DNA from: Doryteuthis pealeii
Lineage: Eukaryota > Mollusca > Cephalopoda > Myopsida > Loliginidae
Assembly: GCA_023376005.1 (NCBI GenBank)
Contig: CM042147.1
Span: 120,356,963 to 120,420,962, forward strand
Direction of reading: 5' to 3'
DNA: 64,000 nucleotides
Shown: piece by piece, positions 43,663 to 54,734 of the stretch
How the letters are laid out: every line of letters starts with the position of its first letter
Numbering within the stretch: position 1 is the stretch's first letter
Notes under the pieces: model-generated
What the model saw: the letters and a program-made list of their open reading frames with translations, nothing else
Told to the model about the DNA's origin: nothing
The model's database searches: none
Position numbers and translations under genes: made by a program

Positions 43663-43980
43663 CAGGGTGACCCAATAAAAACAGAACCCAAATTCTGATT
43701 TTTTTTTTGGGGGGGAGGGGCGTCACCCTGTAATTCATTAATCAGATTATCATGCAAATTATCTTCAGATTTAAATTAAATTACAGGGTGTTCATAAAGT
43801 CTCTTTACAACTCTTTACAAATATGTGCAAATTATTACAATGACATCGGTGATCTTTTGTTTTAGGTCAGTGATATCCTGTATCATTGTTCAATACACAA
43901 TATCTTTCGCAAGAAAGATGTCCAGTTGGGGGGATATCTGGTGAACAATGTAAAGAGACTTTATGGACACCCTATTTTAT
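43663..43980. mobile_element. Two mariner-type MITEs
   Basis: The first (about 43663-43735): ends ACAGGGTGACCCAATAAAAA and GGCGTCACCCTGTA, flanked by TA. The second (about 43783-43975): ends CAGGGTGTTCATAAAGTCTC and GAGACTTTATGGACACCCT. CAGGGTG-type inverted ends next to TA are typical of Tc1/mariner derivatives. No transposase. Confidence 0.72.
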
Positions 43981-44469
43981 AGTTAAACTTGGCTTCTTCA
44001 AAAATTTCAATAATTCATCTTAATTTCTATTACTGATTTAATTTCATTGATTTTTCTATAAATTTTCAATGTTATGAATTTCAAAGAGATTTTTTTTTTT
44101 TTAATATGGTGACATTTAAGCATTGCTGAATATTTTTTTTTTAATTTTTTTTTTTTTTTTAACCATATTGGATGAGATAATGGAAAATGTGGTGTCGGTA
44201 TGTAGGAAGAATTTTTGCAAATGAAATCCAGAATGAACAAATGACTTAAGGAAAGAGAGAAAGAGAAAGTGATCAACTATGTGGGAATCAATGTGGAGAT
44301 ATATATATATATTCTCTTTTTCTTTTTTTTTTTCTTCTTACTTTTTTTTTTTTTTTTTTTTCGTGGTTGAAATATTTCACTTTTTTTGTTGGGTACTTAA
44401 AAAAGATCTGGGATTCTTTTTTTTCTTTTTTTTTTTTAGAATAAAAAGGAAAATGTTATATAAATCTTT

Positions 44470-44501
<32 letters not shown>

Positions 44502-44978
44502 CAAATAGTACTACCTTATTATTCTGCAATAATTGTTAAATTTGCATATAAATATCATCAAGTAAATTTAACAAAAATTATGGATTGTAGGTAGTGTATT
44601 TTGGTTGCATTTTTTTACTTTTTTTCTTTTATTTTTTCACTACATTTCTTTAAATTAGAAAAATATTCATAAAAAATTGAATGAAAGCAAGTGCAATTGT
44701 TTTCTGTTTTATTTAAAGTGGGTTATAAATTTTGGCATTGAACAAAAAAAAAATGGAACAAAATTGTTATTTTCAATGCTTTGTCTTTTTCTTCATTTGA
44801 TTGAATTTTATTTATAAATACAATTATTTAATAACAACATATCTCTTAAATAATTACAATTTGTAATTTTATCAAATGATCTTTTGAAATAATGAAACTA
44901 AAATGTGAATTTAATGCACATGTATGCACACCATTGGAACACACAAGCTGGAACAAAATGTTACAGTTTGATTTTATA

Positions 44979-45016
<38 letters not shown>

Positions 45017-45024
45017 GTGTGTGT

Positions 45025-45252
45025 GTATACAAGGTGTCAAAAAACTATAGAGATTTTTTTGTACTTTTTGACACTTGTATACTGAAAAAATGAATGTTCT
45101 ATTTATTGTTCATTTCGATCTCGGTAAATACAGCTTCAAACTCGGCACTTTTATGACACCTTGTATTCTGAAAAAAATTAACGTTCCATTCATTGTTCAT
45201 TTATATCTTGGTAAATACAGCTTCAATTTCGATACTTTTATGAAACACTTTG

Positions 45253-45293
<41 letters not shown>

Positions 45294-45545
45294 AAGGTGT
45301 GTCAAAAGTATCGAGCTTTTTTTTTGTACTTTTTGATACACCTTGTATTCTGAAAAAAAAATAGCATTCCATTCATTAAATTTTTTTTCAGAATACAAGG
45401 TGTGTCAAAAAAGTACCAAGTTTAAAGCTGTATTTACCATGATAGAAATGAATGGAACATTTGTTTTTTTTGGGGTTTTTTTCAGAATACAAGGTGCGTT
45501 AAAAAATACAAAATATCTCCATATTTTTTGACACACCTTGTATAC
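45025..45545. mobile_element. Cluster of mariner-like inverted ends
   Basis: CAAGGTGTGTCAAAA and its complement (TTTTTGACACACCTTG) recur at least six times in both orientations, each next to TA. Shared inner sequence includes GGTAAATACAGCTTCAA. Probably several nested or tandem copies of one MITE, with TA tracts between them. Confidence 0.7.
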
Positions 45546-45599
45546 ATACATATACATACATATATATATATGTGTGTGTGTGTGTGTATATATAACGTA

Positions 45600-45975
45600 G
45601 GTGAGAAAAATTAAATGAATCTGACTGTATGTTGAGGAAAGTCATTAAAAGTGAAAAAATATGAGAGTGAGGATGAAGTTTTTGCTGACGACATACGTTT
45701 CAAACAGGTTATTTATATGTACAGACATTTATTTGAAATAAGATAAAATATGTATTAGGCATGCGTCTCTGATCATCTTCAGAACAAAAGATAAATATGG
45801 TATATATTTATCTTATTCTATCTTTTGTCCTGAAGATGATCAGAGATGCATGCCCAGTACATATTTTATTTTAAATAAATGTCCATACAGGTAAATGACC
45901 CATTTGAAATATATGTCGACAGCAATAATTTTATCCTCACCCTTGTATTTTTTCACTTTTAATTTCTTCAAGATA
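45600..45975. repeat. Palindrome, ~150-bp arms
   Basis: CTGATCATCTTCAG and CTGAAGATGATCAG flank a centre near 45800. The outer arms extend through TAAAATATGTATTAGGCATG and ACATTTATTTGAAATAA with mismatches. Confidence 0.75.
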
Positions 45976-46008
<33 letters not shown>

Positions 46009-46009
<1 letters not shown>

Positions 46010-46247
46010 GCGGCCGGGTTAGCTCAATCGGCAGAGCATTCGGCTAGAAACCACAAGGTTCCTAGTTCGATACCAGCCCTCGCCAACTCAGCATATGAGT
46101 AGTACAGGGATCTGTGCGGTAAAGTAAGGAGCTGATGGTAGGTGTGGCGCTCTACCTCAGACGCTAAAATAATCTCCTTGGTCTAGCGCTAGTGAAAAGG
46201 GGATAGACTCCCTCGCTGTATGGCTCATACTGTCATTAGGCCGCCTC

Positions 46248-46252
<5 letters not shown>
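46009..46252 (+). mobile_element. SINE-A, full-length reference copy
   Basis: Starts GCGGCCGGGTTAGCTCAATC with a good A box, then a B box in TAGTTCGATACCAG. The body has GAGCTGATGGTAGGTGTGGC and the end ATTAGGCCGCCTCGAC. Internal A and B boxes indicate an RNA polymerase III promoter of tRNA origin. A 68-bp TA tract follows. Confidence 0.9.

Positions 46253-46319
<67 letters not shown>
46252..46319. repeat. (TA)n microsatellite, 68 bp
   Basis: Pure TA tract at the end of the SINE-A copy. Confidence 0.97.
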
Positions 46320-46322
<3 letters not shown>

Positions 46323-46737
46323 GGGGAAATCAATCTATTATGTGATCAAATGAGGAAATGCTTCATATGAAGTTGATTTCTCTTTTTCATATTATATATT
46401 TTTTCTTCATTAAACAAAACCACACATTGGCCTCTACCCCACGATTAAATCTAAAAAGATTATTGAGCCCTCAAAAACTTATATAGTGTAAATAAAAGTC
46501 ATGAAATATTTCTATGCTTTGTGCATTATGTAACCCATTGTATCCAACAGATCAGGATCAAAAGAAAAAAAAACTACATTCCTTAGACTTCATTGAAAAA
46601 TAATTTATCATATGAGATCCAAGGGAGTTAAAAAAAAAAATGTCTAAATTTTCATCACTATGATTAACTAACTTGCTTTCATTTGCACTTCTTGGAAACA
46701 ATGGGTTGATCAAAAAATACACATTTTATTTAAAAGA

Positions 46738-47145
46738 TTGGACCATATTACCTTTAGGCACCCCTTTTTGATCTCGATTAAGAAAGGACATGTTTTTGAT
46801 TTACACCGTCAATATCTGGTTGTTTGTATAGATGTATACAATGTTTTGCACTTAAATCTTCAAGATTATATATGTTGTCTGTATAGTCACTGACCTTCCA
46901 TCTCAGAAATCATCCGGACCATATTTTTTCATCTCTATTAAGAAAGGACATGTTTTTGATTTACACCGTCAATATCTGGTTGTTTGTTACGGGTTAGGGT
47001 TAGGGGTTAGTCTTATAGATTTTTTTTTTTTAATCTAATAATTGTCTGTTAAAACAACCGGATATTAACGGGGTAAATGAAGAACATGTCCTTTCTTAAT
47101 CGAGATCAAAAAGGGGTGCCTAAAGGTCATATGGTCCAAAAGATT
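46738..47145. mobile_element. Foldback MITE with partly duplicated left arm
   Basis: The left arm (GGACCATATTACCTTTAGGC) appears at 46740. A second partial left arm starts near 46917 and proceeds to a loop with GGGTTAGGGTTAGGGGTTAG, then the right arm to GGTCATATGGTCC. The ~90-bp segment between the two left arms is extra. Confidence 0.75.
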
Positions 47146-47760
47146 TGATATTCTTTTTAGAATTTTGTGTGTCTGCTGTTATTATTATTTTTCTTTTTTT
47201 TTTTTTTTTCTTTTTTTCAGATGTCTTTAATTTTTGAATCTTCTGATTCTATTTTTGATTAAAAATCATCTGAATTATTTGTATATAAAATAGAAATCTG
47301 AAGTTTTCACAGGCACATAATGTTCTTTTAAGATGATTCTGTTAAGTTTGTATGTAGAATAAACTTTCACTCTTTTTTTTTTTCTATAAACTTCTATCCA
47401 TTGAATTTCTGTGTGTACATTCACTTCTATGACAGACCTAAAAACAGATGTTACAAATTAAACAGAAGTTGTTGTTTTTTTTAAGACTGAATTATTTAAA
47501 ATGGCTTAGTTACATCTTATTATTATTTTCTTTTTTCAGTCTTTTATAAGATTCTCTCTTGTATATACTAACGTGTATACATATAGATAATCTGCTTTTT
47601 AAATAGAGGATAATTTGTAATCATAATATCCCTTTCTATTTCAGAGTTGATGATATAATTATTATAAAAGAGAACGTATTCTAATAATTAATATTTTAAT
47701 GCATGATTAGCATTTTATTGGCTCTACAAAGTTTGGATCTTTCAAAATCTTTCTATCGAA
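47145..47760. other. AT-rich, nothing recognised
   Basis: T-runs and short inverted pieces only; no coding frame and no second copy seen in the window. Confidence 0.5.
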
Positions 47761-47764
47761 AACA

Positions 47765-47820
<56 letters not shown>

Positions 47821-48345
47821 TGCTGAATTTTTCAGGTTATTTAACCATTGTCAGGTTGCTTCTGGTGTTTCTTTGAAGAGATTTTGTGTTGTTATGTTTA
47901 TGGATCGCAAATTACGTCGGTTGATTATTGCGGACGCTCCTTATGTATTCGATTATATTTTTGAATATTTTTTTTTAAATTCCTGTATTTTATAAAAAAA
48001 ACTCATAAAGTTATCTCCCTTTAAATTTTAATTGTGCTTATTTTAATCAATTTCATATGTTAAAATATGTATGTCTTTTCAAATTTTCTGATGTTAAATC
48101 CTGTACATTTTTCAATTTAATTTTTTGGGGGGTGGATGGTGAGTTTCCTTTTTTGAATAAAATTCAAAAATATAATCGAATACATAAGGAGCGTCCACAA
48201 TAATCAACCGACGTAATTTGTGATCCATAAACATAACAACACAAAATCTCTTCAAAGAAACACCAGGAGCAGCCTGACGATGGTGAAATAACCTGAAACC
48301 TGGGTAGTTGCTTATGAAAAACTTTTATATTTAAAAAATTCATCA

Positions 48346-48428
<83 letters not shown>

Positions 48429-48430
48429 TT
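47765..48430. mobile_element. Long-TIR MITE family as an inverted pair, with TA tracts
   Basis: Left copy (about 47815-47975, +) and right copy (about 48140-48350, -) share GTCGGTTGATTATTG and ATAACAACACAAAATCTCTT in opposite orientation. The right one ends AAAAACTTTTATATTTAAAA as in the copy at 12795-13015. TA tracts at about 47768-47812 and 48354-48425. Confidence 0.75.
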
Positions 48431-48667
48431 GAATGGAATGGGGGAGATTTGGTAGGCAAAGAGTTAAAAATAAAAATTTTAAAAAATAGTTCAAATTTCT
48501 TAGATGAAGCAATGTAATTTTATTAGTTTTTCTTTCATCTTATTTTTGTTGCTCAGTTGTTTTTTACATTTGATGGCTGTGTTGAATTAGGTGTACCAGG
48601 CTCAGTACCTCAGCGACCCCCAGCAGATATATATAGCTTGTAATCTATTCCTACAGCTGTAGAGACT

Positions 48668-49470
48668 GTAGCAGCACATGTGGTGTAATGGTTATCATCG
48701 TAGTAAGAAATGGACACAGTGACACAAGTTCAAATCCTGGACTAGGCTGGTAGCATTTGACAGTGCTAATAATAACCCTGGGAAAGGTATGAATCCAACT
48801 ATTCTCCCTCCAGCTATGGGTAAAATAGTAACCTTGATATGGTGTACCAGAATGATATATGTTACATAGGGTCAAGCTCAAGCTGCAGCAGCAGTACTCA
48901 TCATTAGTAGTAGTAGTCGTCATTAGTTCAGAAACAACACACGCAGGTTGTATAGTCACAGGGGGCTGTTTATTTCTTTGACGCTCGTGGGTTCTTTTTC
49001 AGAAAGAAGGAAAGAGAGAGAGGGTACAGTCAAATTACACTATCCTAAATGATGCCCAGTACTACTACGTCAAACCCATCCAGAGAACCAGGAGCCATGT
49101 CTGACTCCCACCAGAGCCAAGGTGTAGATATTTCTCGTCTTCTGTTTCTCATCCCAGCATCATATCCATTTCCGGTCAAAACCCGGAACTTCCATTTTTA
49201 TTTTAAAATCTATTTCCAGGGTCATTCTACGGTCATTTGTTATTCCGTTGTGTGTTTACTCTTCCAAATTTTGATATTTGTTTGTTCTTATTTCTTTTTC
49301 CTCTCTTTATCCTTTCAATCCCCAAATTTTCCATAGCCCATAAATAATTACACTACAATGGCAACTGGTCTAAGAGATGGAAAATTCTGATTTCAAACCT
49401 GTTAAACTTTGCTTAAAAATAGACCTTGTGTTACATCCTGATCGTACGGAGGGGTTGGGTAAATACAGCT
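48668..49470 (+). mobile_element. SINE-B split by a ~515-bp insertion
   Basis: Head and 5' body (GTGGTGTAATGGTTATCATC to AGCTATGGGTAAAATAGTA) lie at 48668-48835. The 3' body resumes near 49350 (AACTGGTCTAAGAGATGG) and runs to CGGAGGGGTTGGGTAAATA. The insertion is GC-richer and may be a solo LTR (TGTTTATTTC near 48967, AATAAT near the right end), but I could not fix its ends. Confidence 0.7.
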
Positions 49471-49572
49471 GTAGAAACTGTAAACACAACCTGAATGCTG
49501 GGATTTTTTTTTTAAATCAACAAAAAGAAAATGAAAAAACAAACAAATCTAAGATGAATAAACAAAATTATT

Positions 49573-49910
49573 TATTAAGCTTAGCTTGGTGAAGTATAAG
49601 GCACTCAGTGAGAATCAAACTCATTAACTCTTAACATCCTGTTGAGAATTTTCTAAGTCCAGAGCCCCATTCCTATAAGGATCTATCAAAAATGGCTAAA
49701 CATTTCCTTTACATTTAAAGTTACCTGTTATTTACCTTAAAATAAAGACTTCTAAATATGTTTAATATTATATTTAAACAAAGGCTATCGTTTGGGGTGG
49801 ATTAGGAAAACGAATATGATTTCTGGCTGGGTGGAATGAGGTGGTATAGGATGTTAAGAGTTAATGATGGTCTGCTAGCCTAGCTCAATATCTTAAGGCA
49901 CCCTTAAAAA
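49573..49910 (-). mobile_element. SINE-C interrupted by a TTAA-MITE
   Basis: Minus-strand SINE-C (TTTATTAAGCTTAGCTTGGT to AGTGAGAATCAAACTCA) stops at 49623 and resumes at 49865 (TGATGGTCTGCTAGCCTAGC). Confidence 0.78.
49624..49864. mobile_element. TTAA-MITE copy 5, complete
   Basis: A 241-bp copy with TTAA at both ends, TTAACTCTTAACATCCTGTT and TAGGATGTTAAGAGTTAA. This uninterrupted copy serves as the reference for the one split by the Helitron at 42 kb. Confidence 0.85.
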
Positions 49911-50225
49911 ATATATATATAACTTAGAATTGAAACAAAGTTGCAAGTATGGGGCACCTGGTGTGGATCAACATCGATATTTGGTAGTAATTGATCTAGA
50001 AGACTAGCTTGCTAACCATTACCACATAATGAGCTGCAATGTTTTACTAAATATTTTGGATCAAATCCACATGTATGGGTCACCCAGTGAGGATCAAATT
50101 CACTACTTGCTAGTAATTGATTTGCAAGACTAGCTTGCTAACTACATCACAACAAGGCTGCCCAATAAATAGAAATATAAGTTTATGAATAAAAATAACT
50201 ACTCTAAACTAAGACTTGGGACTTA
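49910..50225. repeat. Duplicated tRNA-like segment
   Basis: Two related blocks (about 49950-50040 and 50080-50165) share GTAATTGATCTAGAAGACTA-like sequence and TAGCTTGCTAAC, probably diverged SINE-C relatives on the minus strand. Confidence 0.5.
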
Positions 50226-50239
50226 ACTATTATATTAGT

Positions 50240-50735
50240 CGGTTGGTTGGTTGGTTTTAACGGCATATCAACCCGTCCAGGGTTATGTCATGCCCAACAG
50301 TTAGGAAGTAATATATGTTGTGTATTTATACTTATACTTTTGTAGTAATTGGTTTTAACAATGTATTAGCACCATTGGGGATCATATTGTATGGTATTGA
50401 TTAAGTTCATGTCTATATTCTATAGTATAATTCTATTTCCCTCAAAAAGGACAGAATGTCCTACATGTTGACAATTTCAAATAGATCTTTCATATTGTTT
50501 GCATTAAAATAACGGTTTCTGATGTGAGCAAAAACATTGCATTCTATGAATAAGTGTTTAACAGTCAAAGGTGTTTGACATGTTTCACACTGTGGTTTTT
50601 GTTTTTGTTTGAGTATATAGAAGTGTGTTAGTCTTGTGTGACCACCTGTTACATTAGAAATTATTTATTAAACTGCTTAGCAACAAGGTGCTCGATATTA
50701 AGTTCACTATCATTACATATGTAGTGATAAAATGT
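50240..50735 (-). pseudogene. LINE 3' end: C-terminus and 3' UTR
   Basis: The minus strand encodes NVTGGHTRLTHFYILKQKQK followed by PQCETCQTPLTVKHLFIECN, the cysteine/histidine zf-RVT-type segment at the end of many non-LTR retrotransposon ORFs, ending at TAG (50461-50463). Upstream, IEHLVAKQFNK is in another frame, so one frameshift lies near 50665. The 3' UTR ends with GGGTTGATATGCCGTTAAAA and a short CCAA-repeat tail. A second 3' end of the same kind is near 62240-62340. Confidence 0.75.
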
Positions 50736-50754
50736 TGAATTCTCAGAAGACTAC

Positions 50755-51045
50755 ATATGTGTATCCTGGGTATGACATTAAATTACATCTAGTGTTGAGG
50801 CTCTGCTTCTGGAGCTTTAGCAAGTGTAAAGCTGTATCCTGGGTATGACATTAAATTATATCCAGTGTTGAGGCTCTGCTTCTGGAGCTTTAGGCAAGTG
50901 TAAAGCTGTATCCTGGGTATGACATTAAATTATATCCAGTGTTGAGGCTCTGCTTCTGGAGCTTTAGGCAAGTGTAAAGCTGTATCCTGAGTATGACATT
51001 AAATTACATCCAGTGTTGAGGCACTGCTTCTGGAGCTCTAGGGCA
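50755..51045. repeat. Tandem repeat, ~73-bp unit, four copies
   Basis: Unit: TGTATCCTGGGTATGACATT, AAATTATATCCAGTGTTGAG, GCTCTGCTTCTGGAGCTTTA and GGCAAGTGTAAAGC. Copies differ by single substitutions. A further two-copy block is at 51541-51692. Confidence 0.92.
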
Positions 51046-51177
51046 ATGAAGTACCTTTTCTTTACCATTACTCCCAAGTCTACTCTGACCCGGAGTGGTA
51101 GTACCTGTTAGAATCCCATATATAGGTCAAATAGATCTGGTTGAAAATTATTAGTACTGGATAGGAATGTGAAACCA

Positions 51178-51345
51178 TATAGTTATTTACTAAGCTTAGC
51201 TTAGAAGTGGTACAAGGCCAAAAGTATAGGGTGTCCAGTGAGAATCAAACTCACTATCAATGGTCTGCTAATCTAGGTCGCTAATCATTACACCACTCCA
51301 TACTTCTGGCCTTGTGCCACATCTAAGCTAAGTTTAGTAAATAAC
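51178..51345. mobile_element. SINE-C copies, inverted pair
   Basis: A minus-strand copy (TTTACTAAGCTTAGCTTAGA to AATCATTACACCAC) is followed at once by the 3' tail of a + copy (TTCTGGCCTTGTGCCACATC to TAAGTTTAGTAAATAA). Confidence 0.72.
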
Positions 51346-51540
51346 AATGTGAAACCATATAACTGTGTGAAAATAAATGATTATTCAGCTTTGTAAAAAT
51401 ATTCATAGTGCCCATATAAAATAGCTGAACATTCATTGAAAATGTGCCTTTTTTTATTGGATTGTATCAAAACCAAATCTGAAATTCAAAGGGACCTTTT
51501 AAAGAAATTGAACTATTACTTTTTAAAAAAAGTCTATTTG

Positions 51541-51692
51541 CACATTAAATTACATCCAGTGTTGAGGCTCTGCTTCTGGAGCTTTAGGCAAGTGTAAAGC
51601 TGTATCCTGGGTATGACATTAAATTATATCCAGTGTTGAGGCTCTGCTTCTGGAGCTTTAGGCAAGTGTAAAGCTGTATCCTGGGTATGACA
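51541..51692. repeat. Displaced two-copy block of the 73-bp repeat
   Basis: Two units like those at 50755-51045, bounded on the left by TTTGCACAT (51536-51544) and on the right by the same nonamer about 150 bp later, which looks like a target duplication. Confidence 0.75.
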
Positions 51693-52319
51693 TGTTTGCA
51701 CATAACCAATACGTTTATGGGTACATCATGAAAAATATTACTAATACGCACATGAATTGAATCCTAATAAAAATTATCAATCTGGAACTTTTAAAGAGCT
51801 CAATTTTTTTTCACCTTTTTTTTTTTTTTTTTAAATTTTTTTAATTTTTATATCAGTTGTTCACTTTTATTGTTTTTCAATGTTCAATTATTTTGATAAT
51901 CAACTGATTCACTCACAAGTATAGTTCAATAGGTACGTACATGAATTGTTCTCCTAGTTAGTAATATCTATTATTCTATACTATTATTCTGATAACTCCA
52001 TTCCATTGCATTGAATTGTAATCTATTAGATTTTCATATGCCACAGTTGAATAAACTGTCTATCTTTATTAATTTCTAAAATGACTTGATTAGTTAAGTT
52101 AAAGATAATAGAAAAAAATGACCTGATGACCTGCATTTAAAAAAAATTGAAATAATTTATTATGAATTATTTTAATTTATTATCTAGATGTATAAATGAT
52201 TTATTTATATTATATTTTTGGGAGAATATGTGCTTAATTGAAGTTGTACCTAATTTTGAAAATTAATTAATAATTAATTAATTAGGCGGGAATGCCTAAT
52301 ATATTATATTGTAAAAGCC

Positions 52320-52780
52320 CCCTCCGGAGCCAAGGGCACCTGTAGGCACCTTGCTGCGCATCTTACTGCGTTTCCTGCAACTTCTAGTTTTTCTAACTTT
52401 ACTGGCCATGATCGTCTCGTGATCGTCTGCTTACTTGACCATCGCTTAGGACTTCCACTTGTGTACGTAATACTGCCTCAGGGCCCCGTCTAAGAGGTTC
52501 ACAATCAACAACAAAGAGAGAATAAAGACAAGACAGACAAAATCAGGTGAACATCAAAAATGGTACTTGCATTCATTCTCTATTATGTGCTACTCTCTGA
52601 TTTCTATCATTATCTCTGTCAACAGAGAGGGGGCACCCCCTCTCTGTCCGGTCAAGACCTCTGCTTAGGTTGTCTTCACTGTTTCTAAGGTGGTCTGTCT
52701 CCAAACTCACTGCTGGCCGAAAACTTAACTCTCAACTCTTTCAAAAACTACTTTCTGCTTAGCTGGACTATGTCTGTATA
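52320..52780. other. Unclassified GC-richer segment
   Basis: From GCCCCCTCCGGAGCCAAGGG to the TA tract at about 52778. It has ATAAAGACAAGACAGAC and a perfect hairpin AGAGAGGGGGCACCCCCTCT near 52626. It could be an LTR, but no paired copy or ends were seen. Confidence 0.35.
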
Positions 52781-52781
52781 T

Positions 52782-52815
<34 letters not shown>

Positions 52816-53546
52816 AGTACATTGTAACCAACATTATTAATAGTCTGGTAGATAAGAAGGTGGATCGGGAAAAAATGTTACCAAGCGAAATTTGTTATTT
52901 TTTTGAAAGCTTAAGGTATCTTCTTTTGAAATTAGAAAACTCCTCTTTTTGACTCCCTGGGGAATTTTTTTTTATTGAAGGGTGTGGATATGCAAACCAG
53001 ATCTACAACAGATTAACCTTCAAGTTTCATCATATGAAAAAGTTGACGTGATTGGTAATTGAAAGAATATTTAAAATGTAACATAAAAAAAACAAAGTCC
53101 ATGGCTACTCTAAATTAACACAATGGATAATCAAAAGTCCCGTAAACAATTTAACAAGTATCAATTAGCAGAAATAAATGATGTTCAGACATCCCGACTC
53201 TGTGGGATATCAAATATCCCCTATCTCTCTTATTTATCCATCTATTCATTTCTTGGTCATTTTATCACTCGTGTCTACACATATGATTCACTATCTCCTA
53301 TCTACATACGGATATATATATATATTACAATAGAAAAATTGCAGAAACACACACAATCTATCAAATATCAGACATATTCTGCCAAATTAATAACTCAATG
53401 CCTGAAGAAGACAACAGATCAGAAACATGTGTCGCGTATGTAAGATAAAAAGAATAAAACATTTTTTTCTGAGAACATAATACATTTTGCGGACCTTCTT
53501 CTTTTTTATGAAATATTAAATTTTCTCCTGTTGGAACCAGAACAAC

Positions 53547-53587
<41 letters not shown>

Positions 53588-53687
53588 CTATACACACTAC
53601 ACACATGATCCACCAGATGCATGCCTCCAAATGCATTCTGCACCTGATTTGCATGGTGTTGCAATTCATAGTATCACAATATCTACA

Positions 53688-54089
53688 TCTATTAATAATG
53701 GAGATTCGCTTCCAGTTTTTTGTCTGTAATAAAAATTATGTCACTGCTTACGTCACATTACCCAACACATAATCCAACGTCATAACAGAATAAATATACT
53801 CAAAATGTGAGCATGCAACGTTAGACAATCCTCATTGTTTCAATAAATAGATGCCCGGCGTTATATATTTATATATAGATTGTTTTATTCTAATTTATTT
53901 AAAGTTATCGGAACTGTTTCCATTTCAAATTGTCTTTCTTTTTTTTTTACTCCTTTAATAAATTTGACGATTTTACATACTTATGGTACACACTCTATGA
54001 CATTGAATTTTCAGCTCCCGTCCCCTCGGGCAATATCTTTCAAAAAATTATTTTTACATCACCCGGAGGGCATCTTTTTATTTTGCTAG
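53688..54089 (+). mobile_element. Non-autonomous Helitron Hel-2, compact copy
   Basis: A 402-bp copy: 5' TCTATTAATAATGGAG after A, 3' ATCACCCGGAGGGCATC then a T-rich spacer and CTAG (54086-54089) before T. The imperfect GC hairpin and CTAG end match Helitron 3' ends. It shares its 5' start and 3' end layout with Hel-1 but its interior differs. Confidence 0.78.
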
Positions 54090-54395
54090 TCTAAATAATA
54101 AATGTTATACTTAAGTAATAGGTATCAGATACTTTTTACAATATCACAATTTTTCATTAAGATACCTAAACTTTTTGGCATGATTGATATCTAAACTGTG
54201 ACACACACCTGATTACCTACCTATCTTAGTTAAATTATGAATACCTACATTTTACAATCAATGCAATATAGAATAATTAAAGTAGGTATGTGTATTGTTC
54301 TCCTGGGTAGTAATATCTCATCCACAGAAAGCGATGTTAATGCACGCATAGGGAAGGCGTGATCTAATATAAATAGATTCAGTTATATGGAAAAG

Positions 54396-54650
54396 GCCAG
54401 AGGGACAGGTTAACTCAGTCGGTAGAGCGTTCGGCTAGAAACCACAAGGTTCCTAGTTCGATACTGGCCCTCGCCAACTCAGTGAATGAGTAGCACAAGG
54501 ATCTGTGTGGTAAAGTGAGGAGCTGATGGTAGGTGTGGCGCCCCACCTCAGATGCTAAAATAATCTCCTTGGTCTAGCGCTATTGAAAAGGGGATAGACT
54601 TCCTCACTGTCTGGCTGATACCGACATTAGGCCGCCCCAACGACTTTAGT
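54396..54650 (+). mobile_element. SINE-A, full-length copy
   Basis: GGACAGGTTAACTCAGTCGG with A box, TAGTTCGATACTGGCC with B box, complete body to TTAGGCCGCCCCAACGACTT. Confidence 0.88.
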
Positions 54651-54734
54651 TTTTACTATATGGAAATCAGATCTCACTGACAAGTTAAAGTGACTGCACT
54701 TGGACCTTAACAAAGCACCTGGAAAATAAAATAG

